From Zea mays (taxonomy: Eukaryota; Streptophyta; Magnoliopsida; Poales; Poaceae): a stretch of 64,000 nucleotides of DNA. The notes below the pieces were generated by a model, which saw only the letters and a program-made list of their open reading frames with translations, was not told the DNA's origin and did not search any database. Position 1 is the first letter of the stretch; the number at the start of each line of letters is the position of its first letter. This document shows positions 44,541 through 54,978 of this stretch, piece by piece. The translations under genes and the position numbers were made by a program. The DNA lies in contig NC_050098.1 in the NCBI RefSeq assembly GCF_902167145.1, positions 31,614,501 through 31,678,500 of the forward strand, read 5' to 3'.

Positions 44541-46213
44541 TGTCGGGGACCATAATTAGGGGTACCCTCAAGACGCCTAATTCTCAGCTGGTAACCCCCA
44601 TCAGCATAAAGCTGCAGAGGCCTGATGGGTGCGATTAAGTCAGGGATCAGTCCATACGAGCGACTCGATCACGCCTCGCCCGAGCCTAGCCTCGGGCAAG
44701 GGCAGCCGACCCCGAGGGGTTTCCGTCTCGCCCGAGGCCCCCCTTTTTAACGGCGGACACATCTCCGGCTCGCCCGAGGCTTTGCCTTCGCTAAGAAGCA
44801 ACCCTGACTAAATCGCCGCGCCGACCGACCGAGTCGCAGGAGCATTTAATGCAAAGGTGGCCTGACACCTTTATCCTGACGCGCGCCCCCCGGCAGAGCC
44901 GAAGTGACCACCGTCACTTCGCCGCTCCACTGACCGGTCTGACAGAAGGACAGCGCCGCCTGCGCCACTCCGACTGCAGTGCCACTTGACAGAGTGAGGC
45001 TGACAGGCAGTCAGGCCTTGCCAAAGGCGCCATAGGAAACTCCGCTCCACCCGACCCAGGGCTCGGACTCGGGCTAGGCCCCGGAAGACGGCGAACTCCG
45101 CTCCGCCCGACCCAGGGCTCGGACTCGGGCTAGGCCCCGGAAGACGGCGAACTCCGCTCCGCCCGACCCAGGGCTCGGACTCGGGCTAGGCCCCGGAAGA
45201 TGGCGAACTCCGCTCCGCCCGACCCAGGGCTCGGACTCGAGCTAGGCCCCAGAAGACGACGAACTCCGCTTCGCCCGACCCAGGGCTCGGACTCGGGCTA
45301 GGCCCCAGAAGACGACGAACTCCGCTTCGCCCGACCCAGGGCTCGGACTTGGGCTCAGCCCCAGAAGATGACGAACTCTGCTTCGCCCGACCCTAGGGCT
45401 CGGACTCCGCCCTGGCCTCTGCCGAACGACCTCCGCCTCGCCCGACCCAGGAGCTCGGGCTCGGCCTCGGCCATGGAAGACAGATTCGACCCCGGCTTCG
45501 GAGGAGCCTCCACGTCGCCCGACCTAGGGCACAGGCCCGCCACGTCAACAGGAAGCGCCATCATCACCCTACCCCGAGCCGACTCGGGCCGCAGAGAACA
45601 AGACCGGTGTCCCATCCGGCTAGCTCCGCCAGATAGGCAATGATGGCGCCCCGCTAGCCCTGTGACGACGGCGGCTCTCAGCTCCCTTACGGAAGCAGGG
45701 GGACGTCAGCAAGGACCCAACCGCTCCGATAGCTGTCCCTCCGCCAGGCTCCGTTGCTCCTCCGACAGCCACGACATCACACCAGCAGGGTGCCAAGATC
45801 TCTCCGGCTGCCACATTGGCATGTACCTAGGGCGCTAGCTCTTCCCCCGCTAGACACGTAGCACTCTGCTACACCCCCATTGTACACCTGGATCCTCTCC
45901 TTACGCCTATAAAAGGAAGGACCAGGGCCTTCTTAGAGAAGGTTGGCCGCGCGGGGACGAGGACGGGACATGCGCTCTCTTGGGGCCGCTCGCTTCCCTC
46001 ACCCGCGTGGACGCTTGTAACCCCCTACTGCAAGCGCACCCGACCTGGGCGCGGGACGAACACGAAGGCCGCGGGATTTCCACCTCTCTCACGCCCGTCT
46101 CCGGCCACCTCGCTTCCCCCCTTCGCGCTCGCCCACGCGCTCGACCCATCTGGGCTGGGGCACGCGGCACTCACTCGTCGGCTTAGGGACCCCCCGGTCT
46201 CGAAACGCCGACA
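44541..46213 (+). repeat. 5' LTR of element D
   Basis: TGTCGGGGACC...GCCGACA, 1673 bp, TATAAAA at 45908-45914. Includes a 56-bp minisatellite (45036-45430) whose GAACTCCGCT mark recurs at 45093, 45149, 45205, 45261, 45317 and 45373: seven units. Confidence 0.94.
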
Positions 46214-46235
46214 GTTGGCGCGCCAGGTAGGGGCC
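46214..46235 (+). promoter_or_regulatory. Primer-binding region of element D
   Basis: GTTGGCGCGCCAGGTAGGGG directly after the LTR. The same sequence, with small changes, abuts the 5' LTRs of A, B and C, so it marks the tRNA priming site of all four. I do not assign the tRNA. Confidence 0.75.
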
Positions 46236-46273
46236 TGCTGCGCGTTGACGAGCAGTTTCCCATCAAGCTCCAG

Positions 46274-48699
46274 ATGGGCAGTCTCCGACAACCTCTCCAA
46301 CCCGGGACGGTGCTCCGTTTCGGGAGTCTTGAGTTCATGTCCCTCGACGGCAGCTACGACATGATACTCCTTCCACCGCCGCGCGACAACGACAATGGCG
46401 GCCGACAACCCGCTCGCCGGCGGCGGAATCGACGACATCTTCCCCGCGTGGTGGAAGAACGACATTCGAGCTCGCCCCGTCCTCTCCCCCGCCAACGGAG
46501 GAGGAGGCGGGGCAACCAAGGCCAAGCGGGAGGTCACGCTTCGTCGGCTGTCGAGCGAATCGACGCCCCCAGCGCACCTACGGGGGGCGCGTCGGGCGTC
46601 GACCTCGCGTTTGAGACGAAGGCGAGCGCCGTCCCCCCGCGACACGCCAATCCCGAGCAAGTGGACGATGCCAGCACGCTCGCGGAGGGCCTGCAGGACG
46701 TCGCCCTCGTACCTAAGACGACGACACGATCAGTCCCCGACGTGACTATGTCGCTCCTCGTCGGCCAAAAGGTACTGACTGATTCCCATCCTACGTCATT
46801 TCGACTCGGCCTCAACCCGCCTAGCGACCTCGCTTTGGCGGGCGCTCTCGTTGAGGCGAGTGCAACCCCTCTGGGGTTTCGTATGCGGTCGCCTTGGGAC
46901 CGATTGACGGACGTCTCGACCTATGGGCCCTCTGGGTCCGAGGAAGATGACGATCCCAGCATCTGTTGGGATTTCTCTGGATTTGGCAACCCCAGTGCCA
47001 TGCGAGACTTTATGACCGCATGTGACTACTGCCTCTCCGACTGTTCCGACGGTAGTCGCAGCCTTGTCGACGAGGACTGCGGCCCAAGCCGCGAATGTTT
47101 CCACGTCGAGCTAGGGGATCCCTCCGAAGGCAACCATCTCGGCATGCCGGAGGACGGTGATCTCCCTAGGCCGGTGCCTCGCGCTGACATCCCGCGGGAG
47201 CTAGCTGTGGTCCCCGTTCCGGCGGGGGGTCACGACCCACAGCTCGAGCAAGTCCACGGGGTGCAGGCCAGGCTCGACGAGGGAGCAGGAGCGCTCGAGT
47301 CAGTCCGCCGGGACGTCGGGCAGGTATGGGCGGGCCAACCCCCGCCCGGAGAAATACGTCACCTGCCCCAAGGTTTCCAGCACCGCGTCGCCAACGACGT
47401 CAGGGTCAGGCCGCCACCCGCATCCAGCGGGGTCGGTCAGAACCTGGCAGCCGCAGCGATGCTCCTCCGCGCGATGCCGGAGCCATCAACCACCGAGGGT
47501 CGGCGAATCCAGGGAGAGCTCAAGAATCTTCTGGAAGGCGCTGCGGCCCGATGGGCCGAGAGCTCTGCCTCCCGAAGGCAGGGATACCCCTCGGAACCTC
47601 ATGCCGCGACTTCCCGATTCATGCGGAGAGCCTCGACCTACACCGGGCGCACGCGCAACACCGCGCCTGCGGCCCCGGGCCACCTCGGCAACGAGCACCA
47701 TCGTCACGACCGTCGGGCCCACCTCGACGAAAGGGTGCGCCGAGGCTACCACCCCAGGCGTGGGGGACGCTACGACAACGGGGAGGATCGGAGTCCCTCG
47801 CCCGAACCACCCGGTCCACAGGCCTTCAGTCGGGCCATCCGACGGGCGCCGTTCCCGGCCCGGTTCCGACCCCCGACTACTATCACAAAGTACTCGGGGG
47901 AAACGAGACCGGAACTGTGGCTCGCGGACTACCGCTTGGCCTGCCAACTGGGTGGAACGGACGACGACAACCTCATCATCCGCAACCTCCCCCTGTTCCT
48001 CTCCGACACTGCTCGCGCCTGGTTGGAGCACCTGCCTCCGGGGCAGATCTCCAACTGGGATGATTTGGTCCAAGCCTTCGCCGGCAATTTCCAGGGCACG
48101 TACGTGCGCCCCGGGAATTCCTGGGACCTTCGAAGCTACCGGCAACAACCGGGAGAGTCTCTTCGGGACTACATCCGGTGATTCTCGAAGCAGCACACTG
48201 AGCTGCCCAACATCACCGACTCAGATGTCATCGACGCGTTCCTTGCCGGCACCACCTGCCGTGACCTGGTGAGCAAGTTGGGTCGCAAGACCCCCACCAG
48301 GGTGAGCGAGCTGATGGACATCGCCACCAAGTTCGCCTCTGGCCAGGAGGCGGTCGAGGCCATCTTCCGAAAGGACAAGCAGCCCCAGGGCCGCCCGTCG
48401 GAAGAGGCTCCCGAGGCGTCTACTCCGCGCGACGCCAAGAAGAAAGGCAAGAAGAAGTCGCAAGCGAAACGCGACGCCGCCGACGTGGACCTTGTCGCTG
48501 CCGCCGAGTACAAGAACCCTCGGAAGCCCCCGGAGGTGCTAACCTCTTCGACAAGATGCTCAAGGAGCCGTGCCCCTACCATCAGGGGCCCGTCAAGCAC
48601 ACCCTCGAGGAGTGCGTCATGCTCCGGCGCCACTTCCACAAGGCCGGGCCACCCGCAGAGGGTGGCAGGGCCCGCGACGACGACAAAAAGGAAGATCAC
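46274..48699 (+). pseudogene. gag of element D
   Basis: ATG at 46274, 60 bp after the LTR. The frame is open for 635 codons through the disordered N-terminal half and most of the capsid domain (ARAWLEHLPPGQISNWDDLV). It is then broken by TGA at 48179-48181, where element C has CGA. The same frame resumes (SKQHTELPNI, KLGRKTPTRVSELMDIATKF) until a one-base deletion of a C near 48530. The zinc-knuckle-like CPYHQGPVKHTLEEC follows in the shifted frame. A second open frame (46395-46745, MAADNPLAGGGIDDIFPAWW) overlaps the N-terminus and is also present in C, so the true N-terminal frame is uncertain. Confidence 0.88.
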
Positions 48700-48702
48700 T
48701 AA

Positions 48703-49521
48703 GCAGGAGAGTTCCCTGAGGTCCGCGACTGCTTCATGATCTACGGAGGGCATGCGGCGAATTCCTCGGCTCGGCATCGCAAGCAAGAGCGCCGGGAGGT
48801 CTGCTCGGTGAAGGTGGCGGCGCCAGTCTACCTAGACTGGTCCGACAAGCCCATCACCTTCGACCAAGCTGACCACCCTGACCACGTGCCGAGCCCGGGG
48901 AAATACCCGCTCGTCGTCGACCCCTTCGTTGGTGACGTCAGGCTCACCAAGGTCCTGATGGATGGGGGCAGCTGCCTCAACATCATCTACGCCGAGACCC
49001 TCAGGCTCCTACGCGTCGATCTGTCCTCCGTCCGAGCAGGCGCTGCGCCCTTCCACGGAATCATTCCTGGGAAGCGCGTCCAGCCCCTCGGACGGCTCGA
49101 CCTTCCCGTCTGCTTCGGAACACCCTCCAACTTCCGAAGGAAGATTTTGACGTTCGAGGTGGTCGGGTTCCGAGGGACCTACCACGCGGTATTGGGGAGG
49201 CCATGCTACGCGAAGTTCATGGCCGTCCCCAACTACACCTACCTGAAGCTCAAGATGCCGGGCCCCAACGGGGTCATCACCGTCGGCCCCACGTACAAAC
49301 ATGCGTTCGAATGCGACGTGGAGTGCGTGGAGTACGCCGAGGCCCTCGCTGAGTCCGAGGCCCTCATCGCCGACCTGGAGAACCTCTCCAAAGAGGTGCC
49401 AGATGTGAAGCGACATGCCGGCAACTTCGAGCCAGTGGAGACGGCTAAGACCGTCCCCCTCGACTCCAGTGGCAACACCTCCAAGCAGATCCGGATCGGT
49501 TCTGAGCTCGGCCCCAAGTAA
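48703..49521 (+). pseudogene. Aspartic protease region of element D
   Basis: Follows a TAA at 48700-48702 (C has Gln there). The frame is open to TAA at 49519-49521 with VLMDGGSCLNIIYAETL as active-site motif and YHAVLGRPCYAKFMAVPNY. Very close to element C, but the stop at its end is TAA, not TAG. Confidence 0.88.
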
Positions 49522-49818
49522 GAAGCAGTGCTCGTCAACTTTCTCCGCGCGAACGCCGACGTTTTCGCGAGGAGTCCCTCGGGCGTGCCCGGCGTACCAA
49601 GGGATGTCGCCGAGCACTCGCCGGATATTCGGGCAGGAGCCCGACCCGTCAAATGGCCTCTGCGCGGATGACACCCGGGGGCTGCGCACACCCCCGGGAA
49701 AGGCCGCTTGTCATCGTCGACGTTCTGGAGCCCGGAACGCACAAGCTGGCCGGCGGTCAAGGCGGGGTCGACAGCAACGCTTGGAACGTCCGACAGCTAC
49801 GTCGCTTCTACCCTTAAG
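49522..49818 (+). pseudogene. Fused ends of pol across a large deletion (element D)
   Basis: 49522-49668 encodes the RT entry (FLRANADVFARSPSG ... ARPVKWPLRG). 49693-49818 encodes the very end of pol (ERPLVIVDVLEPGTHKLAGG ... VRQLRRFYP, TAA). The roughly 3.2 kb found between these points in element C are absent. Confidence 0.88.
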
Positions 49819-50275
49819 ACGTTTTCAAGCTGTTCGTACACCTCGCTCCCGCACAATTTTCAGTCATCAAGGAAGGGCCGGCCTCGCCTCGGCAGAGCCC
49901 GACCCTCCCTCGGGGGCTAAAAAGGGGGAGCCTCCCTGCGTACCTCTCCGCGTCCAAAATTTTCGATAAAAAAGGCTTTTTGCGTTCTCCCGGCTATATC
50001 AGAAGCAGGGCCCCAAGGAGCAAACGTGGGTGCATGTAAGTGGCAAGGCCGACTGGGCCGAGGGATTCCTATGCCTCAGGGTCAAGGACACCCTCACTCG
50101 TCACCCGCCACGAAAAATGACCCCTGCTCGGGAAGCCGCCCTGTTATTGATGAACAAAGTCGGACACGCAAAATAAAAGGAAGAGTACGACTTCATGCAA
50201 TAGAAGCAAAGTGTTCAGGCCTCGGCGGCCACAGGAGGACGCGCGCACGTCCAACAGAAACTGGTCCACCAAGAG
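49819..50275. other. Spacer between pol end and the antisense gene's stop codon
   Basis: Non-coding; holds one copy (about 50045-50105, reversed) of the block repeated three times in the element C 3' region. It would contain the 3' UTR of the antisense gene. Confidence 0.5.
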
Positions 50276-53200
50276 TTAGGCGTCGCCTTGGGAAGGAGCC
50301 GCGCCTTCAGCTCCGTCTCCGCCTTCGGTGAGGTCCATCTCGGCTTCCGGCGACGGCGCAGGGGGGAGGATTTCCGCCTCAAAGGTGGTCGCCAGCACTG
50401 CGCTCGGACCCGCGGCGACCGCGTCGAGCCGCTGGATTTCCGCCAGGGCAGCTTCGTCTTTGTCAGGAAGACAATACCCCTCGCTAACCCGCTCTAGGTC
50501 CACAACGTAGTGGGAAGCGAGCACGGCGAAGGCCCGCCTGACGCCGTGGTGTAGCGCCTCGCGGAGCCTGCCGCGCGCGTGATCACCCAAGGCTTGAAGG
50601 CGGCTTTGAGGGGAGCTTCCTGAGGGGACGTCGCCGGAGCCAAGGACCCGATAAACGTCCGAGATGGCTTCGGACATGGCCGCCAAGTCGGCTTCCCTCT
50701 GCTCGGCCGCCCCGGCAAGCGCCTCGGCAAGCGCCTTGGCGGACTCCTCGAGGGCGGACTCGAGCTCTGCGAACAACCAGAAGAAAAACCTCAAACACAA
50801 GCAGAGGAAACAAACAAGAGCAAGAACCAAGGATGGTCAAGGCTTACCCCCGGCCCGGGCACGCTGCTCCGAGGTAGCGGCCTGGGCCGCGGCTAAGTCG
50901 GCCGCGAGGGCGTCGGCCCTGCTTTCGGCCTCGGCAGCCCGACCCCGAGATCGGTCCCGCTCCTCGACGACCTGGACGAGCTCCGATCGATGCCGTTGCA
51001 CCTCTACGCGCGCCGCGGCCACCTCCGTGCGCGCCGCTGCCGCCTCGGCTCTCAGGTCAGTGCAGAGCAACTGGAGGTCCGCTACCTCGGCACCCTGCTG
51101 AGAAAGGCGCGCGGTGGCCCTGGCGAGCGAGGTCCTCAGGGACCGCAGCGAACCCCAGACATCGACTTCGCGGCGGATGAACGACGACTTGGCGGCGCTC
51201 CGACCCGACAGATCCTGAGGAAAGGAAGCGGGGCGTCACGAAGAACGCCTCGGTCACAGAAGAAAAACAAAGGTATGCCCGAAACCATTACCTGGAGGAT
51301 TTTGGGGACGTCCCCGCAGAAAACCTCCAGCAACGACCGAAGCGACCCCACCGTTGCTTCGGCACGCTCGCGGAGCTCGTCCCAGGACTGGTCCTCCCGT
51401 TCATCATCGAGAACGAAGACGGGGTCCGAGGCCTCACGGGTCCGGAACCGGAGCACCTGGCGCTGGACCTCGGGGCTCCGCCGCACAGCGACGAGGCCGT
51501 CGCCCGACAGGACGAATCGTGCCTCCCCGCCCGCCTCTTCCGAGGCACCGGGCGCCGACATATCAGCCGACTCGGCGTCGGCAGCAACCGGTCGCTCCTC
51601 GACCGGGACGGCGGCGACTACGGTAGCGACAGGCGCCAGCATGGCCGGCACGACCGGTGGGCTCAGGACCACGTCGGCGTCAGCCGCCTCTCCAATCACA
51701 ATGGCCGCCTCGGCAGAGGAGCCGGCCTCGGGAACCTGCTCCACGGCGACCGGCGTCGTCTGAGCCCCCTGAGGTGGAACGCCGGGCGAGAGGGCCGGTT
51801 GAACGGCAAGGCCCGAAGCGGCGCTGGCCGCACAAGCCGGCGTCGTCTTAAGTGCCTTCCGGGGTGCCAGGTCGGTCAGACCGTGGCTCCGCTTGCTAAG
51901 GAGAAAAGAAAAATCACGGCCAGAACCTATGAATGGAAAGCCAGGACGAAGACATTCCGAGATACTTACCCGCTCCGGGCCATGACCCACCGTGCCCGGG
52001 GGGAAGTCTCTTGGATCCCGGCCCCCGGAACCGCCGCCGAAGCCCGCTTCACAGGCAGCTTCGGCGCCGCCCTCGCTTCAGGCACCTGGGGAGCAGACGC
52101 CCTGGCCTGGTCCTCCGGGGTCACCTCGGCTCCTCCAGCCGAGGTGTCAGGAGCCCTCTCGGGTTGCCCTTGCCCCTCAGGCCGGGACCCTGACGCCCCG
52201 ACTCCGGGGACTAACGACGTCGGCTCGCTCGGGGGCTGGCTCGACGGCTCCTGACCAGACCCCAAGCCGGGGCTGAGGCCAAGGCGGGCGGCTACGTCGT
52301 CCTCCTCGTCATCGTCTTCATCATCATCGTCGTCGGGTGTCTCCGGCGACGGCTCCCTTGGGAGTCCTTCCCTCTCCTGCTGGCGACGGCGCTTCTCCAA
52401 AGCGTCCCGAGCCTGCCTCCGCTCGTGGGCCCGGGCCTTCTCCGCGTCCTTCTTCTTCTTCTCCTCCGCGGCGACCCGCCGCGCTGCTCGGTCCGCCGCG
52501 TCCTCCGGGACCCGTGGCAGGGAGGGCTTGTGCCACCCCACCTCCTAAAGAAGGGGGGAAAGAAACCCGATCGTAAGAACCCGGAGCAACCCGATGTATG
52601 AATAAGGAAGGAGCAAACACTCACCAGAGTTACGCACCCCTGGTCGGGGCGCATCCGAAGCTGGGAGAAGGCGTGGGAGTCCGACTTCCCCATCGCGGCC
52701 GACACCCGCCATTGGAGGGCGTCAAAGGGAAGAGGATCAGGGGACATTCGTGACCCCTCCCAGTCAGCCTCCGGGGTCATCTCCCAAAGCGGCAGCCGCC
52801 GCTCCGCCAAGGGAAGCACCCTTCGACGGTGGATGGCGGCAACCACTCCCGCAGCAGTGAGTCCCCCCTCCCGCAACGCCTTCAGGGCCTGGAGAAGGGG
52901 TTCGAGGTTCTTCTGTCTCTCGTGCGGGGTCCCATGACGCCAGGCGTCGGTGGCGGCGGTGACTACCCGCTGGGAGAACGGTGGGAGCAACTCACCGTCA
53001 TTCCGGAGGTAGAACCACCGCCGCTGCCACCCCTTGTTCGAGGATGCGAGGATGGCAGGGATGTACTGCGACGCCCGCGACTGCCTCAGCAAGAGGGTGC
53101 AGCCGCCGGCCCGCACCGCTGCACGGACCTTCCTCTTCCCTGTCGGCAAGGCAAAAAGCTCGGCGAAGAAGAGATGAGTCCACAAATCCCAATGGGGGGC

Positions 53201-53542
53201 AATCCCCAAATACCCTTCGCACACCGCTACGAAGATAGCGGCCTGCGAGATGGAGTTGGGGGTGAGGTTATGCAACTCCACCCCATAGTGGAACAGGATT
53301 GCCCGCATAAAGCGGCCCGTCGGCACGCCGAATCCCCGCTCGTGGAAGGAGACGAAGCTCACGACGTACCCCGGCGGTGGGGATGGAGCGACTCCGCCCA
53401 TGGGAGGAATCCATTCTGGCCGCTGCTTATCGGTGAGGGGACGGAGCAAACCCTCGCCGACCAGATCTTCTAGGTCGCTCGCCGTCACCGTGGAAAGGGG
53501 ACATGGATCACGCGGTGGAATGATGGTCACCCGCTCAGCCAT
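50276..53542 (-). CDS. Antisense five-exon gene of element D, Transposase_28-like protein
   Basis: Exons on the minus strand: 53542-52625, 52544-51970, 51895-51292, 51214-50848 and 50766-50276, total 2955 nt, 984 residues plus TAA. The four introns are 80, 74, 77 and 81 bp, all GT-AG, and phases agree at every junction. ATG at 53542 opens MAERVTIIPPRDP. Residues about 20-300 carry the Transposase_28 (PF04195) pattern: VSFVSFHERGFGVPTGRFMR, HNLTPNSISQAAIFVAVCEG, SNKGWQRRWFYLRND. Residues about 325-365 are strongly basic (EEKKKKDAEKARAHERRQAR) and about 372-385 are almost all Asp/Glu. Residues about 700-880 form a long coiled coil rich in Ala, Glu and Arg, followed by HGVRRAFAVLASHYVVDLER. Function unknown; a nuclear DNA- or RNA-associated role is only a guess from composition. 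It runs against the element's sense transcription and is free of stops, although gag-pol of the same element is wrecked. Confidence 0.82.
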
Positions 53543-53680
53543 CACCAAGCAAAAGGGGATGGCGGCGCGAAGGGCAGGAAGGGCGGTTCTCTCTTCTCTG
53601 GCTAGATCTCTCGGGTTGTGAAAACCTAAGGGGCAGGCAGGAAGCGGAGCAAAGAACCGTCACCGGGCCCTCTCTGGGGG

Positions 53681-53688
53681 ATATAAAG
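53681..53688 (-). promoter_or_regulatory. AT-rich box upstream of the antisense gene
   Basis: Minus strand CTTTATATCC, about 140 bp before the ATG at 53542, inside a GC-rich stretch homologous to the area ahead of CCTTTAAAAGG in element C. A weak TATA candidate; the plus strand (ATATAAAG) is an equally good box in the opposite direction. Confidence 0.3.
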
Positions 53689-54042
53689 ACCAAGGCGAGG
53701 ACGGTTCCAACGTTCCGCCCGGACCGGATGCGGAATTCAAAAACGCGAAGCGAAACGGCCGCTCCTCAAACGGCTCGCGCACGCGTAACGGCGGCCCCGC
53801 CAACTACTCGCCCCGTCGCATTAACTCCGCGACTGGACAGGCGGCGCTTCTGGCAGGAGCAACGGGCGACGCTTCGCCTTCGCCGGAACAACCGCGCCAA
53901 AAAAGGTACGCAGCGTCGTTCGGTTTCATATCCTTTTTCCTTTTTTCCTCTTTCTCTATCTCTTGCAACAGGGACCGGGAAAGGGGGATACCCCGAAAGG
54001 GATCCTTCCCCGTGAAGGAACCAGGCTCCGAGCCCCCCCCTA

Positions 54043-54256
54043 CTGATCAGAGGTTCGAAGGCTGGCCCTCCGAGGGGTTCAACAGTCGCCTCAGATCGCG
54101 TGGGCCCTACACCCACTACTGGTCAGAGGTTCGAAGGTCGGCCCCCCGAAGGGCTCCACGGCCGCCTCAGGCTACTTGGGCTCCGCACCCATTACTGATC
54201 AGGGGTTCGAAGGCTGGCCCCCGAAGGGTTCACAGTCGCCTCAGACGCCGAGCGAG
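54043..54256. repeat. 76-bp tandem repeat, 2.8 copies (element D 3' region)
   Basis: Units start at 54043, 54119 and 54195 with CTG(A/G)TCAGAGGTTCGAAGG. Reverse-complement homologue of the 77-bp array of element C. Confidence 0.87.
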
Positions 54257-54978
54257 GGATGACCAGGGGTACGTTCGATACATAACCAAGGCTCGGGCTG
54301 CGCTCTCGAGGTACCCTAGGACATTTCCGAGACCAGCGGGAGCGATCTTGTAACGGAATCCCATCGGAGGGAGGCATCGAGCCCTCGGACCCCGTCGCCA
54401 GGGGACCGGGTCCAGCAGATCACCCGCAGGTACTTTTGGGTGTGCCTCTGGGCCCCTAGCCGACCCCTAACGAACGGGGCACGAACGTCCACCCGGATCA
54501 CCCGCTTGCAGCTCACCGGAGACACCATGTTCGGTGCCCATCGAGGGTAACATGGCGCTCTCCCCCCCTCCTCCTTGCGGAAAGGCGACGTAGGGGCGTA
54601 TGTAAAAAAGCCGAGTCTGTCCCTGATCGCCCTCTCGCCCTGTGCGGAGGCTCGGGGGCTGCTCTCGCAAACCCGGCTCCGACCAAACCGTTGACAGCTT
54701 CAACATACTAGCCCGAGAACTTGGGCCCCGACCGTGCACCCGGGCTACGGCCAGTTCGCATGAGGGAACCACCAGACCAGCCGAAGCATTACGCAAGGCA
54801 TTAAGACCTCGAAGGAGTGAAACCACTCCTCCGAGGCCTCGGGGGCTACACCCGGCGGGTGCGCTCGCGCGCACCCACCAGAACAAAATGCAACCGAGAA
54901 AGGCTGGTCCCCTTGCAAAAAAGTGCGACGAAAGCCTCCAAGCGAGTGCTAACACTCCCTTCGAGGCTCGAGGGCTAC

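Noticed and set aside
45036..45430. Regular 56-bp direct repeats resembling a CRISPR array
   Set aside because: No unique spacers; plain head-to-tail minisatellite within a plant LTR.
46395..46745. Second open frame over the gag N-terminus of D as a distinct gene
   Set aside because: Also open in C and protein-like, but it overlaps gag fully; I treat it as N-terminal frame uncertainty, not an extra gene.
52292..53548. Reading the 418-codon minus-strand frame of D as one uninterrupted exon
   Set aside because: After CVTL it leaves the family pattern and turns into out-of-frame sequence; a GTGAGT donor at 52624 and acceptor at 52545 restore the Lys-rich exon 2.
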